Part shown: positions 35,857 to 45,924 of the stretch, piece after piece
Layout: every line of letters starts with the position of its first letter
Numbering within the stretch: position 1 is the first letter of the stretch
Assembly (NCBI RefSeq): GCF_006716355.1
Contig: NZ_VFOW01000001.1
Coordinates: 930,001-994,000 of the forward strand
Source of the DNA: Stackebrandtia endophytica
GTDB lineage: Bacteria > Actinomycetota > Actinomycetes > Mycobacteriales > Micromonosporaceae
Reading direction: 5' to 3'
Length of the DNA stretch: 64,000 nucleotides
Made by a program: the position numbers and the translations under genes
Notes under the pieces: generated by a model
Told to the model about the DNA's origin: nothing
Database searches by the model: none
What the model saw: only the letters and a program-made list of their open reading frames with translations

Positions 35857-36077
35857 CCGTCCTGGAACCGGACACCCGTGCGGTGGTGATCGGTGTCGGC
35901 ACCGCCTGGCAGCGCGGCGATATGACCGCCGCCATCGTCGTCCGGAAGTGGGGGCCTCGCCGCTACCGAGTGCGGTGGCAGGACCGAATTCTGTCCACAA
36001 TCCACACCAGCACGGTTCCTCGCGTCGACATCCGGCTCCCCGACCGGGAGCTTCTTCGGTTGTTCGCCGAGGACTGA
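35853..36077 (+). CDS. hypothetical protein, 74 aa
   Basis: GTG start inside the upstream TGA (GTGA), so it is translationally coupled. A small basic protein with alternating strands (VVIGVGTAWQRGDMTAAIVV, then WGPRRYRVRWQDRILST) and a charged C terminus. No motif recognised. Confidence 0.5.
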   Translation: MTVLEPDTRAVVIGVGTAWQRGDMTAAIVVRKWGPRRYRVRWQDRILSTIHTSTVPRVDIRLPDRELLRLFAED

Positions 36078-36222
36078 GTCGCCATAAAGGCCGATCTCGC
36101 CGCCGGCTCGGACACCGAGTCACACCGGGTTGGTCGCGTCGATGGCGGCTCGACGCTCGCCAGTGGCACGGACAACCTGGAAACAGTCCACACCCGACCT
36201 CCACAAGAGCAGGGAGAACTTC

Positions 36223-36415
36223 ATGAAACACCAGGCCACGTACCGGATCGCGATCCGGGCGGAGGTTCTGCGTCGGCTGGCCGCGCTGGCCACTGACACC
36301 GACCGCACCTACGACGACGTCCTACGGCGGCTGATGGGACAGCCACCCGCCAAGCAGTCGTCGCCTGACCTGACGCTCATCGACCGTCAACTCACCACAC
36401 AGAAAGAGGACAACA

Positions 36416-36429
<14 letters not shown>
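36223..36429 (+). CDS. small ribbon-helix-helix-like protein, 68 aa
   Basis: The ATG at 36223 follows AGGGAG. The sequence ATYRIAIRAEVLRRLAALAT with DRTYDDVLRRLMG gives a short strand then two helices, like RHH regulators or antitoxins, followed by a polar tail. It overlaps the next gene, which begins at 36416, by 14 bases. A partner toxin is not visible. Fold call is tentative. Confidence 0.45.
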
Positions 36430-37390
<961 letters not shown>

Positions 37391-37406
37391 CCAAACCATC
37401 TCCCAT

Positions 37407-37434
37407 GGCCACGCGGGCACCGGCTCGCGTGGCC
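37407..37434 (+). terminator. hairpin between winged-helix gene and DUF932 gene
   Basis: GGCCACGCG pairs perfectly with CGCGTGGCC across a 10-base loop. There is no T-run, so it could be an attenuator or processing site for the DUF932 gene that follows at 37476. Confidence 0.6.
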
Positions 37435-37475
37435 TCATCCATCCACACACCACACATCTCAAAGGAGAAACGATC

Positions 37476-38465
37476 ATGGCTCATGAACTCGAACAGTTCG
37501 CAGACGGAACGACGGCGTTCGTCTCGGCGAGGACTCCTGGCTGGCACCAGTTGGGCACGGTCACGGCTGAGGCGATGACCGGCTCGCAGGCGCTGGAAGC
37601 GGCGCGGCTCGGGGACTGGAATGTCCGCGCGCTGCGGATGGAAGGCGTGGACGTCGCACCCGACGGAACCGTCCGCCGGATCGAGGCCCCGGACCGGCGC
37701 ATGACCGTCCGGACCAACCCCGTCACTGGGGAGACCGACTACCTCGGGATCGTCAGCGACGAATACCAGGTGATCCAGAACGAGAAGTGTGCCGAGATCC
37801 TCGACCAGATCGTCGACGAATCCGGGGCCCGGTTCGAAACCGCAGGATCGTTGAGGGGCGGAAAGAGCATCTTCATCACGATGCGGATGCCCGAGACGAT
37901 CACCATCGCCGGGACCGACCCCATGAACCTGTATCTGGCGGCAACGACCTCGCACGATGCCAGTGCGGCTTTGCGTGTGGACGCGACACCGGTGCGAATC
38001 GTGTGCGCCAACACGCAACGCCTCGCGATGGCGCGGTCGGTGTCGCACTTCGAGTTCCGGCACACCACCTCCAACACGCTGCGCGCCAGTGAAGCCCGGC
38101 AAGCGCTCGGTATCTCGTTCAAGTTCTTCGACGACTTCCAGGCCGCCGCTGAACGCATGATGAACGAGTCGACCACCATCGACCAGTTCAAACAACTCTG
38201 CGACGAACTGTGGCCGGTACCCGATGCCGCCACCGACCGTGTCAAAGCCGCCGCCCGGCAACGCGACGCTTCCTTGCGGTACTTGTTCCGCGACGCCGAC
38301 ACCAACAAACGGTTCGCCGGGACTCGCTATGGCGCCTACCAGTCGGTGGTCGAGTACGTCGACCATTTCGCGCCCGCGTCAACACCGGTAGCTCGCGCGC
38401 AACGCGCTCTTCACGGCAACGGTGCCGCCATCAAATCGCAAGCCTGGCAACTCCTCGCCGTCTGA
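37476..38465 (+). CDS. DUF932 (phage/plasmid-like) protein, 329 aa
   Basis: Recognisable from PGWHQLG near residue 20, YLGIVSDEYQVIQNEKCAEI near 85-105, and FITMRMPETITI, followed by TTSHDASAALRVDATPVRIV and CANTQRLAM, the DUF932 (TIGR03299) pattern. The family occurs on plasmids, phages and ICEs and its function is not established; a link to DNA replication or transfer is often suggested by context. The ATG at 37476 has AAAGGAG about ten bases upstream. Length is typical, so the gene appears intact. Confidence 0.85.
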   Translation: MAHELEQFADGTTAFVSARTPGWHQLGTVTAEAMTGSQALEAARLGDWNVRALRMEGVDVAPDGTVRRIEAPDRRMTVRTNPVTGETDYLGIVSDEYQVIQNEKCAEILDQIVDESGARFETAGSLRGGKSIFITMRMPETITIAGTDPMNLYLAATTSHDASAALRVDATPVRIVCANTQRLAMARSVSHFEFRHTTSNTLRASEARQALGISFKFFDDFQAAAERMMNESTTIDQFKQLCDELWPVPDAATDRVKAAARQRDASLRYLFRDADTNKRFAGTRYGAYQSVVEYVDHFAPASTPVARAQRALHGNGAAIKSQAWQLLAV

Positions 38466-38495
38466 GGATCCATCAATCCTGTTAGGAGGTGCAGT

Positions 38496-38996
38496 ATCAG
38501 TACATCTCGATCGGCGCGAGATCACGCTACCCAACTCGTGGCGATGATCCCCGCCTTTCTCGGACACTATCCACTGGATTCGGTGGCAACGATCGGGCGT
38601 ATCAACGGGCTACCGGCCGCAGCAGTGTGTCATTCGATCCACATTCCACCAGTCGAGCCACCAGGGCCCAACAACCGGCGCATCACCGATGTGATCGTGA
38701 CCGGCTACGCCACCGGCAACACCGTGCAGCGGGTCATCCGACACACGGTGGGAATCGGGCACGCTATGGCCTGTCGTACCTCGATTCTGGCGATGTTCGT
38801 CGTGGTCAACTCGGAGCGGTGGGCCATGGTCAGCCTCAATAGCCATGTTGGGACCTGGTATGCCCTGCCCGATCTGAGCATCGAGAGCGTCCGGGCTTTG
38901 AAGGATCTCGGCCTGCCGTATCGGTTCCTGCCGTGGGGATGTGGCCATCTCAACGGAGTCTGGAAAGACATCACCGTCCGCCCTGAAGAGTCCTAA
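38496..38996 (+). CDS. DUF4192-type N-terminal-domain protein with apparent ATC start
   Basis: The body (LVAMIPAFLGHYPLDSVATI) matches the DUF4192 opening of three neighbours, which place 10-14 residues before LVA. Extending upstream in frame gives STSRSARDHATQ preceded by ATC at 38496, six bases after a perfect AGGAGG (38484-38489). No ATG or GTG is available there; the first in-frame alternatives are GTG 38535 and ATG 38538, which lack a ribosome site and cut into the domain. Either ATC is used or an ATG was lost. About 166 residues; the family's C-terminal domain is absent. Function unknown. Confidence 0.55.
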   Translation: MSTSRSARDHATQLVAMIPAFLGHYPLDSVATIGRINGLPAAAVCHSIHIPPVEPPGPNNRRITDVIVTGYATGNTVQRVIRHTVGIGHAMACRTSILAMFVVVNSERWAMVSLNSHVGTWYALPDLSIESVRALKDLGLPYRFLPWGCGHLNGVWKDITVRPEES

Positions 38997-39013
38997 CACG
39001 ACTCTGTTACGCC

Positions 39014-39050
39014 GCGCTTCGCCCCTGCCGGGCTGAGGCGCTCTTTTTAT
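39014..39050 (+). terminator. intrinsic terminator
   Basis: GCGCTT/AGGCGC outer pairs and GCCC/GGGC inner pairs form a hairpin at 39014-39041 followed by TCTTTTTAT, a classic rho-independent terminator after the DUF4192-type gene. Confidence 0.8.
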
Positions 39051-39082
39051 GCCGGAAGCACCCCGCAACGGGTGTTTCCGGC
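39051..39082 (+). promoter_or_regulatory. second hairpin, leader of DUF4192 gene 2
   Basis: GCCGGAAGCACCC and GGGTGTTTCCGGC pair over a CGCAAC loop, starting immediately after the terminator T-run and ~20 bases before AAAGGAG. It probably lies at the 5' end of the next transcript. Confidence 0.6.
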
Positions 39083-39111
39083 TGTCCATTCACCACATTC
39101 AAAGGAGTCCC

Positions 39112-39582
39112 ATGAAAACCTCTTCTTACATTGACGTGATCGAGACGGTGCCCCATCTGGTTGGGCATCAGCCCGTCGACGCGACAACGATCATCGCCGT
39201 CGGCGAGGGGCGACCGGTAGTCGGCTACTGCCATTCGGCAAGCGAGATGGCCGACGTCCCGGCCCGCCTGGCGGTACCGGATCAGGTCGGTGAGCTGATC
39301 ATCGTCGGGTACACCGGGCCACTGGCCCCGGTCGACACCACGATGCGCCGCACTGCCCGCATCGCCGACCACCTGCAACAGCAGGCACCGGTGAGCCTGG
39401 TGCTCGTTGTTAACGGGCACCGCTGGACGATCCCCGACCCGGCGTCGGGCGGTACGCGCATCACCGGGTGGCACACCACGCCACCGGCCTCGATACGACC
39501 GGCGGTCCCGTTGTCGTTCGGGTGCCGCCACGAGCCGGACTGGTTGGCCATTGAGGATGGTCGCCTGGCGTCACGCTCATGA
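39112..39582 (+). CDS. DUF4192-type N-terminal-domain protein, 156 aa
   Basis: The ATG at 39112 has AAAGGAG seven bases upstream. Residues 6-32 (YIDVIETVPHLVGHQPVDAT, then TIIAVGEGR) match the DUF4192 opening; GELIIVGYTGPLAPV and SLVLVVNGHRW continue the first alpha/beta half of the family. The C-terminal half found in full-length members is missing, replaced by a short Pro-rich tail. Its stop overlaps an in-frame ATG of the next gene (ATGA), but that gene has a better start at 39660. Confidence 0.65.
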   Translation: MKTSSYIDVIETVPHLVGHQPVDATTIIAVGEGRPVVGYCHSASEMADVPARLAVPDQVGELIIVGYTGPLAPVDTTMRRTARIADHLQQQAPVSLVLVVNGHRWTIPDPASGGTRITGWHTTPPASIRPAVPLSFGCRHEPDWLAIEDGRLASRS

Positions 39583-39659
39583 CCACCATCGATTCACCGA
39601 ACACCGCGCCCTCAACCAATCCGGTTGGGGGCCTTTTCTATGCCCAAGGGAGGCACATC

Positions 39660-40589
39660 ATGACCATCTGGTCAAAGAACATCCGGATCGCCGATAGTGG
39701 ACAGCTCGTCGCGGCCGTCCCTCACTTGGTCGGGTACCGGCCCGTCGACGAGGTCATCGTGATCCCGTTCGCGCAGGGTCGGATCGCCTCGGTGGCTCAC
39801 CGCGGCTACCAGCGAGTGGACAGCACCCTGCTGCGCGGCACCAACCGCGACGGCGTCGACGCGACCACCGTCGTGGGGTGGGCCTCCAGCGACGCCACCG
39901 CCAGTGACGTGTCACATCGCGCCGGAGTCTTGCACCGGCTGCTCACCGACTGCGGTCGGGTGAGTGTGTGTCTGTCGGTGGTCGCCGGGGACGTCTGGAG
40001 CACCGTCACCCGCCTGGATGACCGGGTCGTCACCAGGTCGGCATGGGTGAAGGCGCGCGGCCTCGACCCTGCCGTGGCACACCGGTTGGCCGATGCCGGC
40101 TGCGACCCGCAGCGCCGCGACAGGCTCCGCGACCAACTCGCCGGTCCCGGAATCACCGAGTTGGATGTCCACATTCAGCATGCGGCAAACCTGGCGAGGT
40201 CGCAACCTCAAGGGTTCGCCGCGGCGGCGATACACCGGTTGGACGAGCTGATCCGAACCGGCGGCGCACCCGATCTCGACGACACCGCCGTGATGGCCGT
40301 CGCCGCCCGGAACCCCGGGTTCACCTGCGAGGTCGTCACCCGCATCGACGCCAAGTCCAGGCACGCGGGCCAGCACGCCCGGTTCTGGTTGCGCGTCACA
40401 CGAGACGCACCACCACCGTGTCGCAGCACCGTGGCGACGCTGCTGGCCTATGCCGCCTGGCGCTCCGGCGACCGCCTCCTGGCCGTCGAAGCCACCCGAG
40501 CCACGACGCCGTCAACCAGTGATCTGGCGCGGTTCATGTCCGAGGTCATCACGCAGGAACTCACGCCTGAGGACCTGCCGAACAAGTAG
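39660..40589 (+). CDS. full-length DUF4192 protein, 309 aa
   Basis: The ATG at 39660 (MTIWSKNIR) has GGGAGG nine bases upstream, preferred to the coupled ATG at 39579. The first ~150 residues (QLVAAVPHLVGYRPVDEVIV; RLLTDCGRVSVCLSVVAGDV) and the helical C-terminal ~150 residues (RFWLRVTRDAPPPCRSTVAT, LLAYAAWRSGDRLLAVEATR) make a complete DUF4192 protein. The family is widespread in actinobacteria and on their conjugative elements; its function is unknown. This is the only clearly full-length member of the four here. Confidence 0.8.
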   Translation: MTIWSKNIRIADSGQLVAAVPHLVGYRPVDEVIVIPFAQGRIASVAHRGYQRVDSTLLRGTNRDGVDATTVVGWASSDATASDVSHRAGVLHRLLTDCGRVSVCLSVVAGDVWSTVTRLDDRVVTRSAWVKARGLDPAVAHRLADAGCDPQRRDRLRDQLAGPGITELDVHIQHAANLARSQPQGFAAAAIHRLDELIRTGGAPDLDDTAVMAVAARNPGFTCEVVTRIDAKSRHAGQHARFWLRVTRDAPPPCRSTVATLLAYAAWRSGDRLLAVEATRATTPSTSDLARFMSEVITQELTPEDLPNK

Positions 40590-40590
40590 A

Positions 40591-40622
40591 GCGGCGCCTG
40601 ACCATGCCGGGTCAGACGCCGC
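40591..40622 (+). terminator. intrinsic terminator
   Basis: GCGGCG...CTGACC pairs with GGGTCAG...CGCCGC over an ATGCC loop, directly after the DUF4192 stop, followed by T-rich AGTTGTGTTTT. Confidence 0.75.
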
Positions 40623-40688
40623 AGTTGTGTTTTACGCAGCTTCCACTGTAACCGGCCGACTCCGGCCACAACCAACAATCCATCTTCC

Positions 40689-40720
40689 GGTGGTGCATGA
40701 CCGAATGGTCGTGCACCACC
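40689..40720 (+). promoter_or_regulatory. leader hairpin before fourth DUF4192 gene
   Basis: GGTGGTGCATGACC and GGTCGTGCACCACC form a 14-bp stem (one T-G wobble) with a GAAT loop, followed by CTTTGTCGTGC. That tail resembles the GTCGTGCCC leaders at 34766 and 35190. Confidence 0.6.
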
Positions 40721-40745
40721 CTTTGTCGTGCATGGGAGCACCCAC

Positions 40746-41601
40746 ATGTCCATCACCTTCACCGGCATCGGGCAGGTCCTCGCCGCCGTCCCACATCTGC
40801 TCGGGTTCTACCCGACCGACGATGTGATCATCGTGAAACTCCACGACGATCAGATCGGTGAACTGCTTCGTCGGCACCCACTGGCCTGCGTGCCACTCCC
40901 GCCACCGGACACCGACAACGCCGACAAGGTCCTGGTCATCGCCTACGGCAGCGACGAGCACAGTTTCACCTCGGCGTCGGCGGTCACGATGATGACCGCG
41001 CAACAGTTCGCCGATCACGGGATCACCGCCAATCCACTGGGTGTCTTCGACGGGCAGTGGACCCGGCTCAAGGGACTCGGTGAGGCCACCATTCTGGTCT
41101 CCGGTTCCGATGGTCGACCCCGGTACCCGCGAGACTCTCGAACAGGCCGATGGCCGCATTCGTGAACGTCGCGCGATCCTGGCACCGGCACTGGCCACGA
41201 CCGATGATCACTCTCTGGCCGCGGTGGCCATATGCATGGCCGCTCACACTCAAGGCGACGCGGTCAGCCGCGCCCACGGCGTGCTTCAGCAAGTCGGGGG
41301 ACTCGAAGGGGTCAGTGTCACAAACATCGCCGCGCTCATCACCGCCGCCCAGGTCGACGCGTTCATCACCGAAGCCGAATCCGCGATCTACCGGCGCCCC
41401 GAGGCGAACCTGATCCTGTGGACGATCGTGGCCACACATGCCGCCGGGGCCCAACTGACCTCACTGGTCCTGCTCACCGCCTACGCGGCCGAATGCTCTA
41501 TCGACATCGATCTGTGCCACCAGGCACTCAGCCTCGTCAAACCCAGCCAGTTGACTCCAGCCGCCTTCGAGCTGCTGGACCTCATGTACGGCCGTCACTA
41601 G
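40746..41601 (+). pseudogene. DUF4192 gene interrupted by a frameshift near 41,105
   Basis: Frame one from the ATG at 40746 encodes QVLAAVPHLLGFYPTDDVII and continues as a good DUF4192 N-terminal half to ATILVSGS near 41105. The same protein then continues in the next frame (DPGTRETLEQADGR; RRAILAPALATTDDHSLAAV; LSLVKPSQLTPAAFELLDLM) to the stop at 41601. A +1 shift around 41095-41115 would restore ~285 residues, the family length. Frame one alone runs to a stop at 41165. Either a mutation has split the gene, or the two halves are now separate genes (an ATG at 41110 is available), or a programmed shift occurs. Confidence 0.65.
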
Positions 41602-41616
41602 CAGTTCGACACCCGT

Positions 41617-41642
41617 GCCCACCGCGCCCTCGCGCGGTGGGC
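41617..41642 (+). terminator. hairpin terminator
   Basis: GCCCACCGCGC and GCGCGGTGGGC pair perfectly over CCTC, 16 bases after the DUF4192 stop. No strong T-run follows. Confidence 0.65.
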
Positions 41643-41684
41643 ACCGCCGTTTCCACACACCAACACACCTGATTGGAGCCATTC

Positions 41685-42173
41685 ATGGACCCCAACGAGA
41701 CACTCGACCAGATCCGCGCACTCCTGCGCGAGGGCACGCTCGACCCGGCTGCGGCCGGCTCCCTCGCCCGTCTCATGTCCAGTCTCGACAACTGGCTAAG
41801 CAAAGGGGGATTCGCCCCGACTGCGTGGACTGCCACACCGTGTTCCGGGTTGGAAGGCACCATCGGTCTCGTCTGGGCCGACCAGCTCCGAACCGGGGAC
41901 ATCTTCCTCTTCCCCGCCCGGGAGATCTGGGGAATAGAGGAAGATGGATTTTCCATTGTGGTCGACGATGGCCAGCACACGGAGTACCTCGACGCCGGAC
42001 AACGATTCCTGGCGTTTCGGCCGAAGTACCCAATCTCACGACGCCTCGACGGCTGCCCCGACTGCGAAGCCGGACCCGGCCAAAGGTGCCATTTCACCTG
42101 CATGACTTTCACAACGGTAGACGAGAACGCGCGCACGTACTTGGCGAGGATCGGTCTCATTGACCTCGACTGA
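41685..42173 (+). CDS. hypothetical protein with C-terminal zinc-ribbon, 162 aa
   Basis: The ATG at 41685 has TTGGAGCC just upstream. The N-terminal ~50 residues are helical, the middle is beta-rich (RTGDIFLFPAREIWGIEEDG; SIVVDDGQHTEYLDAGQR) and the C terminus has CPDCEAGPGQRCHFTC, four cysteines in a CxxC ... CxxxC arrangement suggesting a zinc ribbon. No family is recognised. A bidirectional terminator separates it from the convergent prepilin peptidase gene. Confidence 0.6.
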   Translation: MDPNETLDQIRALLREGTLDPAAAGSLARLMSSLDNWLSKGGFAPTAWTATPCSGLEGTIGLVWADQLRTGDIFLFPAREIWGIEEDGFSIVVDDGQHTEYLDAGQRFLAFRPKYPISRRLDGCPDCEAGPGQRCHFTCMTFTTVDENARTYLARIGLIDLD

Positions 42174-42178
42174 CACCC

Positions 42179-42210
42179 GTGGTGTGCCGACCGGCCGGTC
42201 GGCACACCAC
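42179..42210. terminator. perfect 32-bp palindrome, bidirectional terminator
   Basis: GTGGTGTGCCGACCGG is followed immediately by its exact reverse complement, a perfect 32-bp palindrome between convergent genes at 42173 and 42246. It is best explained as a shared terminator, though a palindromic protein-binding site cannot be excluded. Confidence 0.75.
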
Positions 42211-42245
42211 CCCCGCATGACGGACCGTCTTTCTCCACCCACCGT

Positions 42246-42836
42246 CTATCCAAAATAGACAATTGTGAGCCATCCGAATATCAGGAACGGCCCCAACGGG
42301 AACCGCTCGTAACGCTGGTATCCGGCGATGGCGGTGACGATGGCAGCCGCAACCAGACCGGCGAGCATTCCACCCCATACCGCGCGCCATGACACCCAAC
42401 CCAGCGACAGGGCAAGCACGGCCGCCAGGACAACGTCGCCGAGCCCCAGTCCACCGCGCGAGGCCAACGAGATCACCAGAAACACAGCCCCGACCACGAC
42501 AGCGGCCACCACCGCACGCACCAACCGACCACCCCCGCCTTCAGTGACGGCAGCCGCCGAAAAACACCCCAAACTGACCAACCCCACCGGGATCGTCACC
42601 GGGAACGGAAGCCGGTGCACCAGAACATCAACGACCGCGAGAGCGGGCGCGGTACCCGCGACGACCGCGAACGCCGCCGCAACCCACCAACCCCCATCCA
42701 CGACCAAGGCTGTCAGTCCACCCAGGACAGCACCCGCCGGGGCCAGCCACCACCACGCCCGATCCACCAGCACCGGACGACACCCGGCCACCCCACTCAC
42801 ACCCGAAATCGCCCCAACCAGCACCCCCACCAGCAT
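42246..42836 (-). CDS. prepilin peptidase (A24 / TadV-CpaA-like), 196 aa
   Basis: Five to six hydrophobic spans and the two catalytic aspartates of A24 peptidases: VVDVLVHRLP near residue 70 and GLGDVVLAA near residue 132. The N-terminal methylase domain of PilD is absent, as in TadV/CpaA-type enzymes. It cleaves pilin leaders at the membrane. The Tad-like operon 26 kb upstream in the same window has no peptidase of its own, so this is a plausible partner. Start assumed at 42836; upstream ribosome site is weak. Confidence 0.8.
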   Translation of the reverse strand: MLVGVLVGAISGVSGVAGCRPVLVDRAWWWLAPAGAVLGGLTALVVDGGWWVAAAFAVVAGTAPALAVVDVLVHRLPFPVTIPVGLVSLGCFSAAAVTEGGGGRLVRAVVAAVVVGAVFLVISLASRGGLGLGDVVLAAVLALSLGWVSWRAVWGGMLAGLVAAAIVTAIAGYQRYERFPLGPFLIFGWLTIVYFG

Positions 42837-42990
42837 GCCCCGAGCCTAACCACTCGGCTGGCCTACACAACGCATTCAACGTGCGCGCATTCCCTGCTCG
42901 CAGGCTCGACGCTCGCCACCGGACAGGCCATATTCGCCCCGGGCCCAACCATCCGACCAAACCCGCACCCACCACAAAGGAGTATTCGTC

Positions 42991-43461
42991 ATGGTCATCG
43001 AAGACGACATCGTCACCTGGACCGACAACGGCACCCAACGACGCGGACACGTCATCCGGTCCACGCCCCGCCGACAGATCGCGCTCGTCGAACCCACCGA
43101 CACACCCGGTCCAACTGCAACTCTCAAGCTGGGCTTCGCGGCACTCACCGTCCACCGAGACTGGGACCGCCACTTCATCATCGGCACCGACATCCGCACC
43201 TGGAAACTTCACGGTCAGCTTCAACCGCGGCACGGCCTCATCGAAGCCTTCCCCGAAGGCAAGATCACGCCGGCGTTCCGCATCCGGCTCGACGGCGACG
43301 ACCTCACCCAATACCTCGCCGCGCCCGAGCAGGTCATCACGACGATCACCGAAGAACGCGGATTCGCCATCACCAAGCGCGGGCTCGCCCGCGAAGACCT
43401 ACCCCACGACATCGAACTCAGCCACCGCATCACCGGTCACGCCTACCCGCGCCAGCAATAG
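42991..43461 (+). CDS. hypothetical protein, 156 aa
   Basis: The ATG at 42991 follows AAAGGAG by eight bases. N-terminal beta-rich SH3-like section (DDIVTWTDNGTQRRGHVIRS, IALVEPTDTPGP), then a mixed region with FRIRLDGDDLTQYLA and a helical C terminus. No motif identifies it. It lies between the prepilin peptidase and the CRISPR array, in an area of small accessory genes. Confidence 0.55.
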   Translation: MVIEDDIVTWTDNGTQRRGHVIRSTPRRQIALVEPTDTPGPTATLKLGFAALTVHRDWDRHFIIGTDIRTWKLHGQLQPRHGLIEAFPEGKITPAFRIRLDGDDLTQYLAAPEQVITTITEERGFAITKRGLAREDLPHDIELSHRITGHAYPRQQ

Positions 43462-43493
43462 AAGCATCCATTTCCAGAAAGGACGCATAAGTC

Positions 43494-43739
43494 ATGTCAC
43501 CCAAGATCGACCACCACGCCCTGATACGGGTTCCGGCGATCACCCTCGCTGACCACACCACATGGGACAGCCCGCCCTTCCTCTTCACCATCCACGACCC
43601 CCTGAGCCCACGGCTCGAGACCGATCTCAACCCCAAGGTCAACGGCGTGGACATCGATGTCGCCGACCTTCTGATCGCCCTGGCCGACGCCTGCTACCAA
43701 ACCCACCGCGAGTACCCCGAGAAGCCCCCTCGCCGATAG
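43494..43739 (+). CDS. hypothetical protein, 81 aa
   Basis: The ATG at 43494 has AGAAAGGA about ten bases upstream. A small acidic protein, strand-rich at first (LIRVPAITLADHTTWDSPPF) and helical at the end (VDIDVADLLIALADACYQTH). No family recognised; last gene before CRISPR array 1. Confidence 0.5.
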   Translation: MSPKIDHHALIRVPAITLADHTTWDSPPFLFTIHDPLSPRLETDLNPKVNGVDIDVADLLIALADACYQTHREYPEKPPRR

Positions 43740-43883
43740 TGATTTCACCGGAGTCGCGCTACGACCGAAGCATGGGACTGGGCATCGACACCGATCCCGC
43801 CACGCCCCATCGAACCGTTCGAAGGCTCAGTCCGCCACCACCGCAACTGTGTCGAGGCCCTCCACTCCGGCCAGCTTTCTCAT

Positions 43884-45924
43884 GGAACACCTCCACGTGC
43901 GTGGAGAGCAGTGAACGGTGTTGCGCCGTTTATCCGCGCGCCACGGAACACCTCCACGTGCGTGGAGAGCAGTCGTCGTACGGCAGGTCAAGGTCATCGA
44001 GGTACGGAACACCTCCACGTGCGTGGAGAGCAGTCCGCGTCGCTTCTGGAGTCCGGCGACGTGGGCGGAACACCTCCACGTGCGTGGAGAGCAGGGGTAC
44101 TCCGACTCCGAGGTGCTCAAGGAACGCGGAACACCTCCACGTGCGTGGAGAGCAGGATGCCCTGAGGGGGTGGTGGTGTGCGGTGGGCGGAACACCTCCA
44201 CGTGCGTGGAGAGCAGAGGGCGATGGTGTTGCCCCGCAGGAGGGTGAACGGAACACCTCCACGTGCGTGGAGAGCAGGGCGTGGCGTGACTATCTCGATA
44301 TGACCGACCCGGAACACCTCCACGTGCGTGGAGAGCAGTCGGGTTGTCCCGGCCATACATCCCGTACCGGCGGAACACCTCCACGTGCGTGGAGAGCAGG
44401 TTGTCGCGGGTGCCGGCTTCGGCGTTGGCGTCGGAACACCTCCACGTGCGTGGAGAGCAGCACGAACCTCACCGAAATGGGAAACAACCCAGCGGAACAC
44501 CTCCACGTGCGTGGAGAGCAGCTGCGGTGAAGCTTCCACCGCAGCTCCGCATGCGGAACACCTCCACGTGCGTGGAGAGCAGGTCGACCAGGCTCTCCCA
44601 CAGACGGTGGTCGCCGGAACACCTCCACGTGCGTGGAGAGCAGATGGCCGATTCAGTGGCCCTCTAAGACGTCTCCGGAACACCTCCACGTGCGTGGAGA
44701 GCAGGACGACGCCGCGACCATCTGCGGTCCCAACTTCGGAACACCTCCACGTGCGTGGAGAGCAGGGTCTCGGCGACCTGATCCAACGGTTCGCCGACGG
44801 AACACCTCCACGTGCGTGGAGAGCAGCTGGTGGTCTCGTCAGAAGAAAGGACTCATATCGGAACACCTCCACGTGCGTGGAGAGCAGCGATCGACCGGCA
44901 ACTGCGCGAGTGGGAGTTATGGAACACCTCCACGTGCGTGGAGAGCAGTACCTACGCCCCCAACAATCCAGTCACCCACGCGGAACACCTCCACGTGCGT
45001 GGAGAGCAGATGTGGGCGACTGGATCACGATCACCGAGCAACGGAACACCTCCACGTGCGTGGAGAGCAGTGCTTGCGGTACCAGTTGACCGCGTTACGG
45101 CGCGGAACACCTCCACGTGCGTGGAGAGCAGGGGGTGGCGTTCCTGGGCGGCGACTATCTCCTCGGAACACCTCCACGTGCGTGGAGAGCAGTGTCCTCG
45201 TGATCGCCACCCGGGTGGTGCCGCCGGAACACCTCCACGTGCGTGGAGAGCAGGATGACGTGGGCGAGCTTCGCACGCAACACGGCGGAACACCTCCACG
45301 TGCGTGGAGAGCAGCACGCTCCGCCGGCATATCGGAGGACACCCTGCGGAACACCTCCACGTGCGTGGAGAGCAGCCGGCCGTGCCGGGCCACCACTCGG
45401 GGTGCCACGGAACACCTCCACGTGCGTGGAGAGCAGCCGCCGACGATACTCGGCGCAGAAGTGCCGGCCGGAACACCTCCACGTGCGTGGAGAGCAGACC
45501 GTCATGAGTTGGCGCAGCGGTACAGCCAGCGGAACACCTCCACGTGCGTGGAGAGCAGGCGTGGGGTGCCGGCCTGGGCCTCACGGTGGGCGGAACACCT
45601 CCACGTGCGTGGAGAGCAGGATGTCCGTAACCACTGGACCAACGACGCGTGCGGAACACCTCCACGTGCGTGGAGAGCAGTCGACCATCGCCGCAGTCTG
45701 GACCGGGATCGTCGGAACACCTCCACGTGCGTGGAGAGCAGGCGCGGCCATTCCCAGTCGTAGTCGTGCAGTTCGGAACACCTCCACGTGCGTGGAGAGC
45801 AGTGCATTTTCACGTCCAATGTGATGCCGAAAGACGGAACACCTCCACGTGCGTGGAGAGCAGGCCCACCTCTTACTCCACAGGAGACCACATGTCGGAA
45901 CACCTCCACGTGCGTGGAGAGCAG
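43884..45924 (-). CRISPR. type I-E CRISPR array 1: 34 repeats, 33 spacers
   Basis: Repeats recur at an exact 61-base period from 43884 to 45897. In crRNA orientation (minus strand) the repeat begins CTGCTCTCC, has the palindromic core CCACGCACGTGG and ends GTGTTCCG (29 nt with 32-nt spacers). The last G is T-derived (A) in the outermost repeat at 43884 and at one internal unit near 44921, otherwise the repeats are identical. The leader is at the right end beside cas2, so new spacers are added there and the left end is oldest. No spacer visibly matches the window. Confidence 0.97.

Noticed and set aside
44117-45909. Long open frames across array 1 with repeated LSTHVEVFR or LHVRGEQ
   Set aside because: They are translations of the 61-bp CRISPR unit in all frames; the repeat length (61 = not a multiple of 3, but stops are absent) produces open frames without coding.
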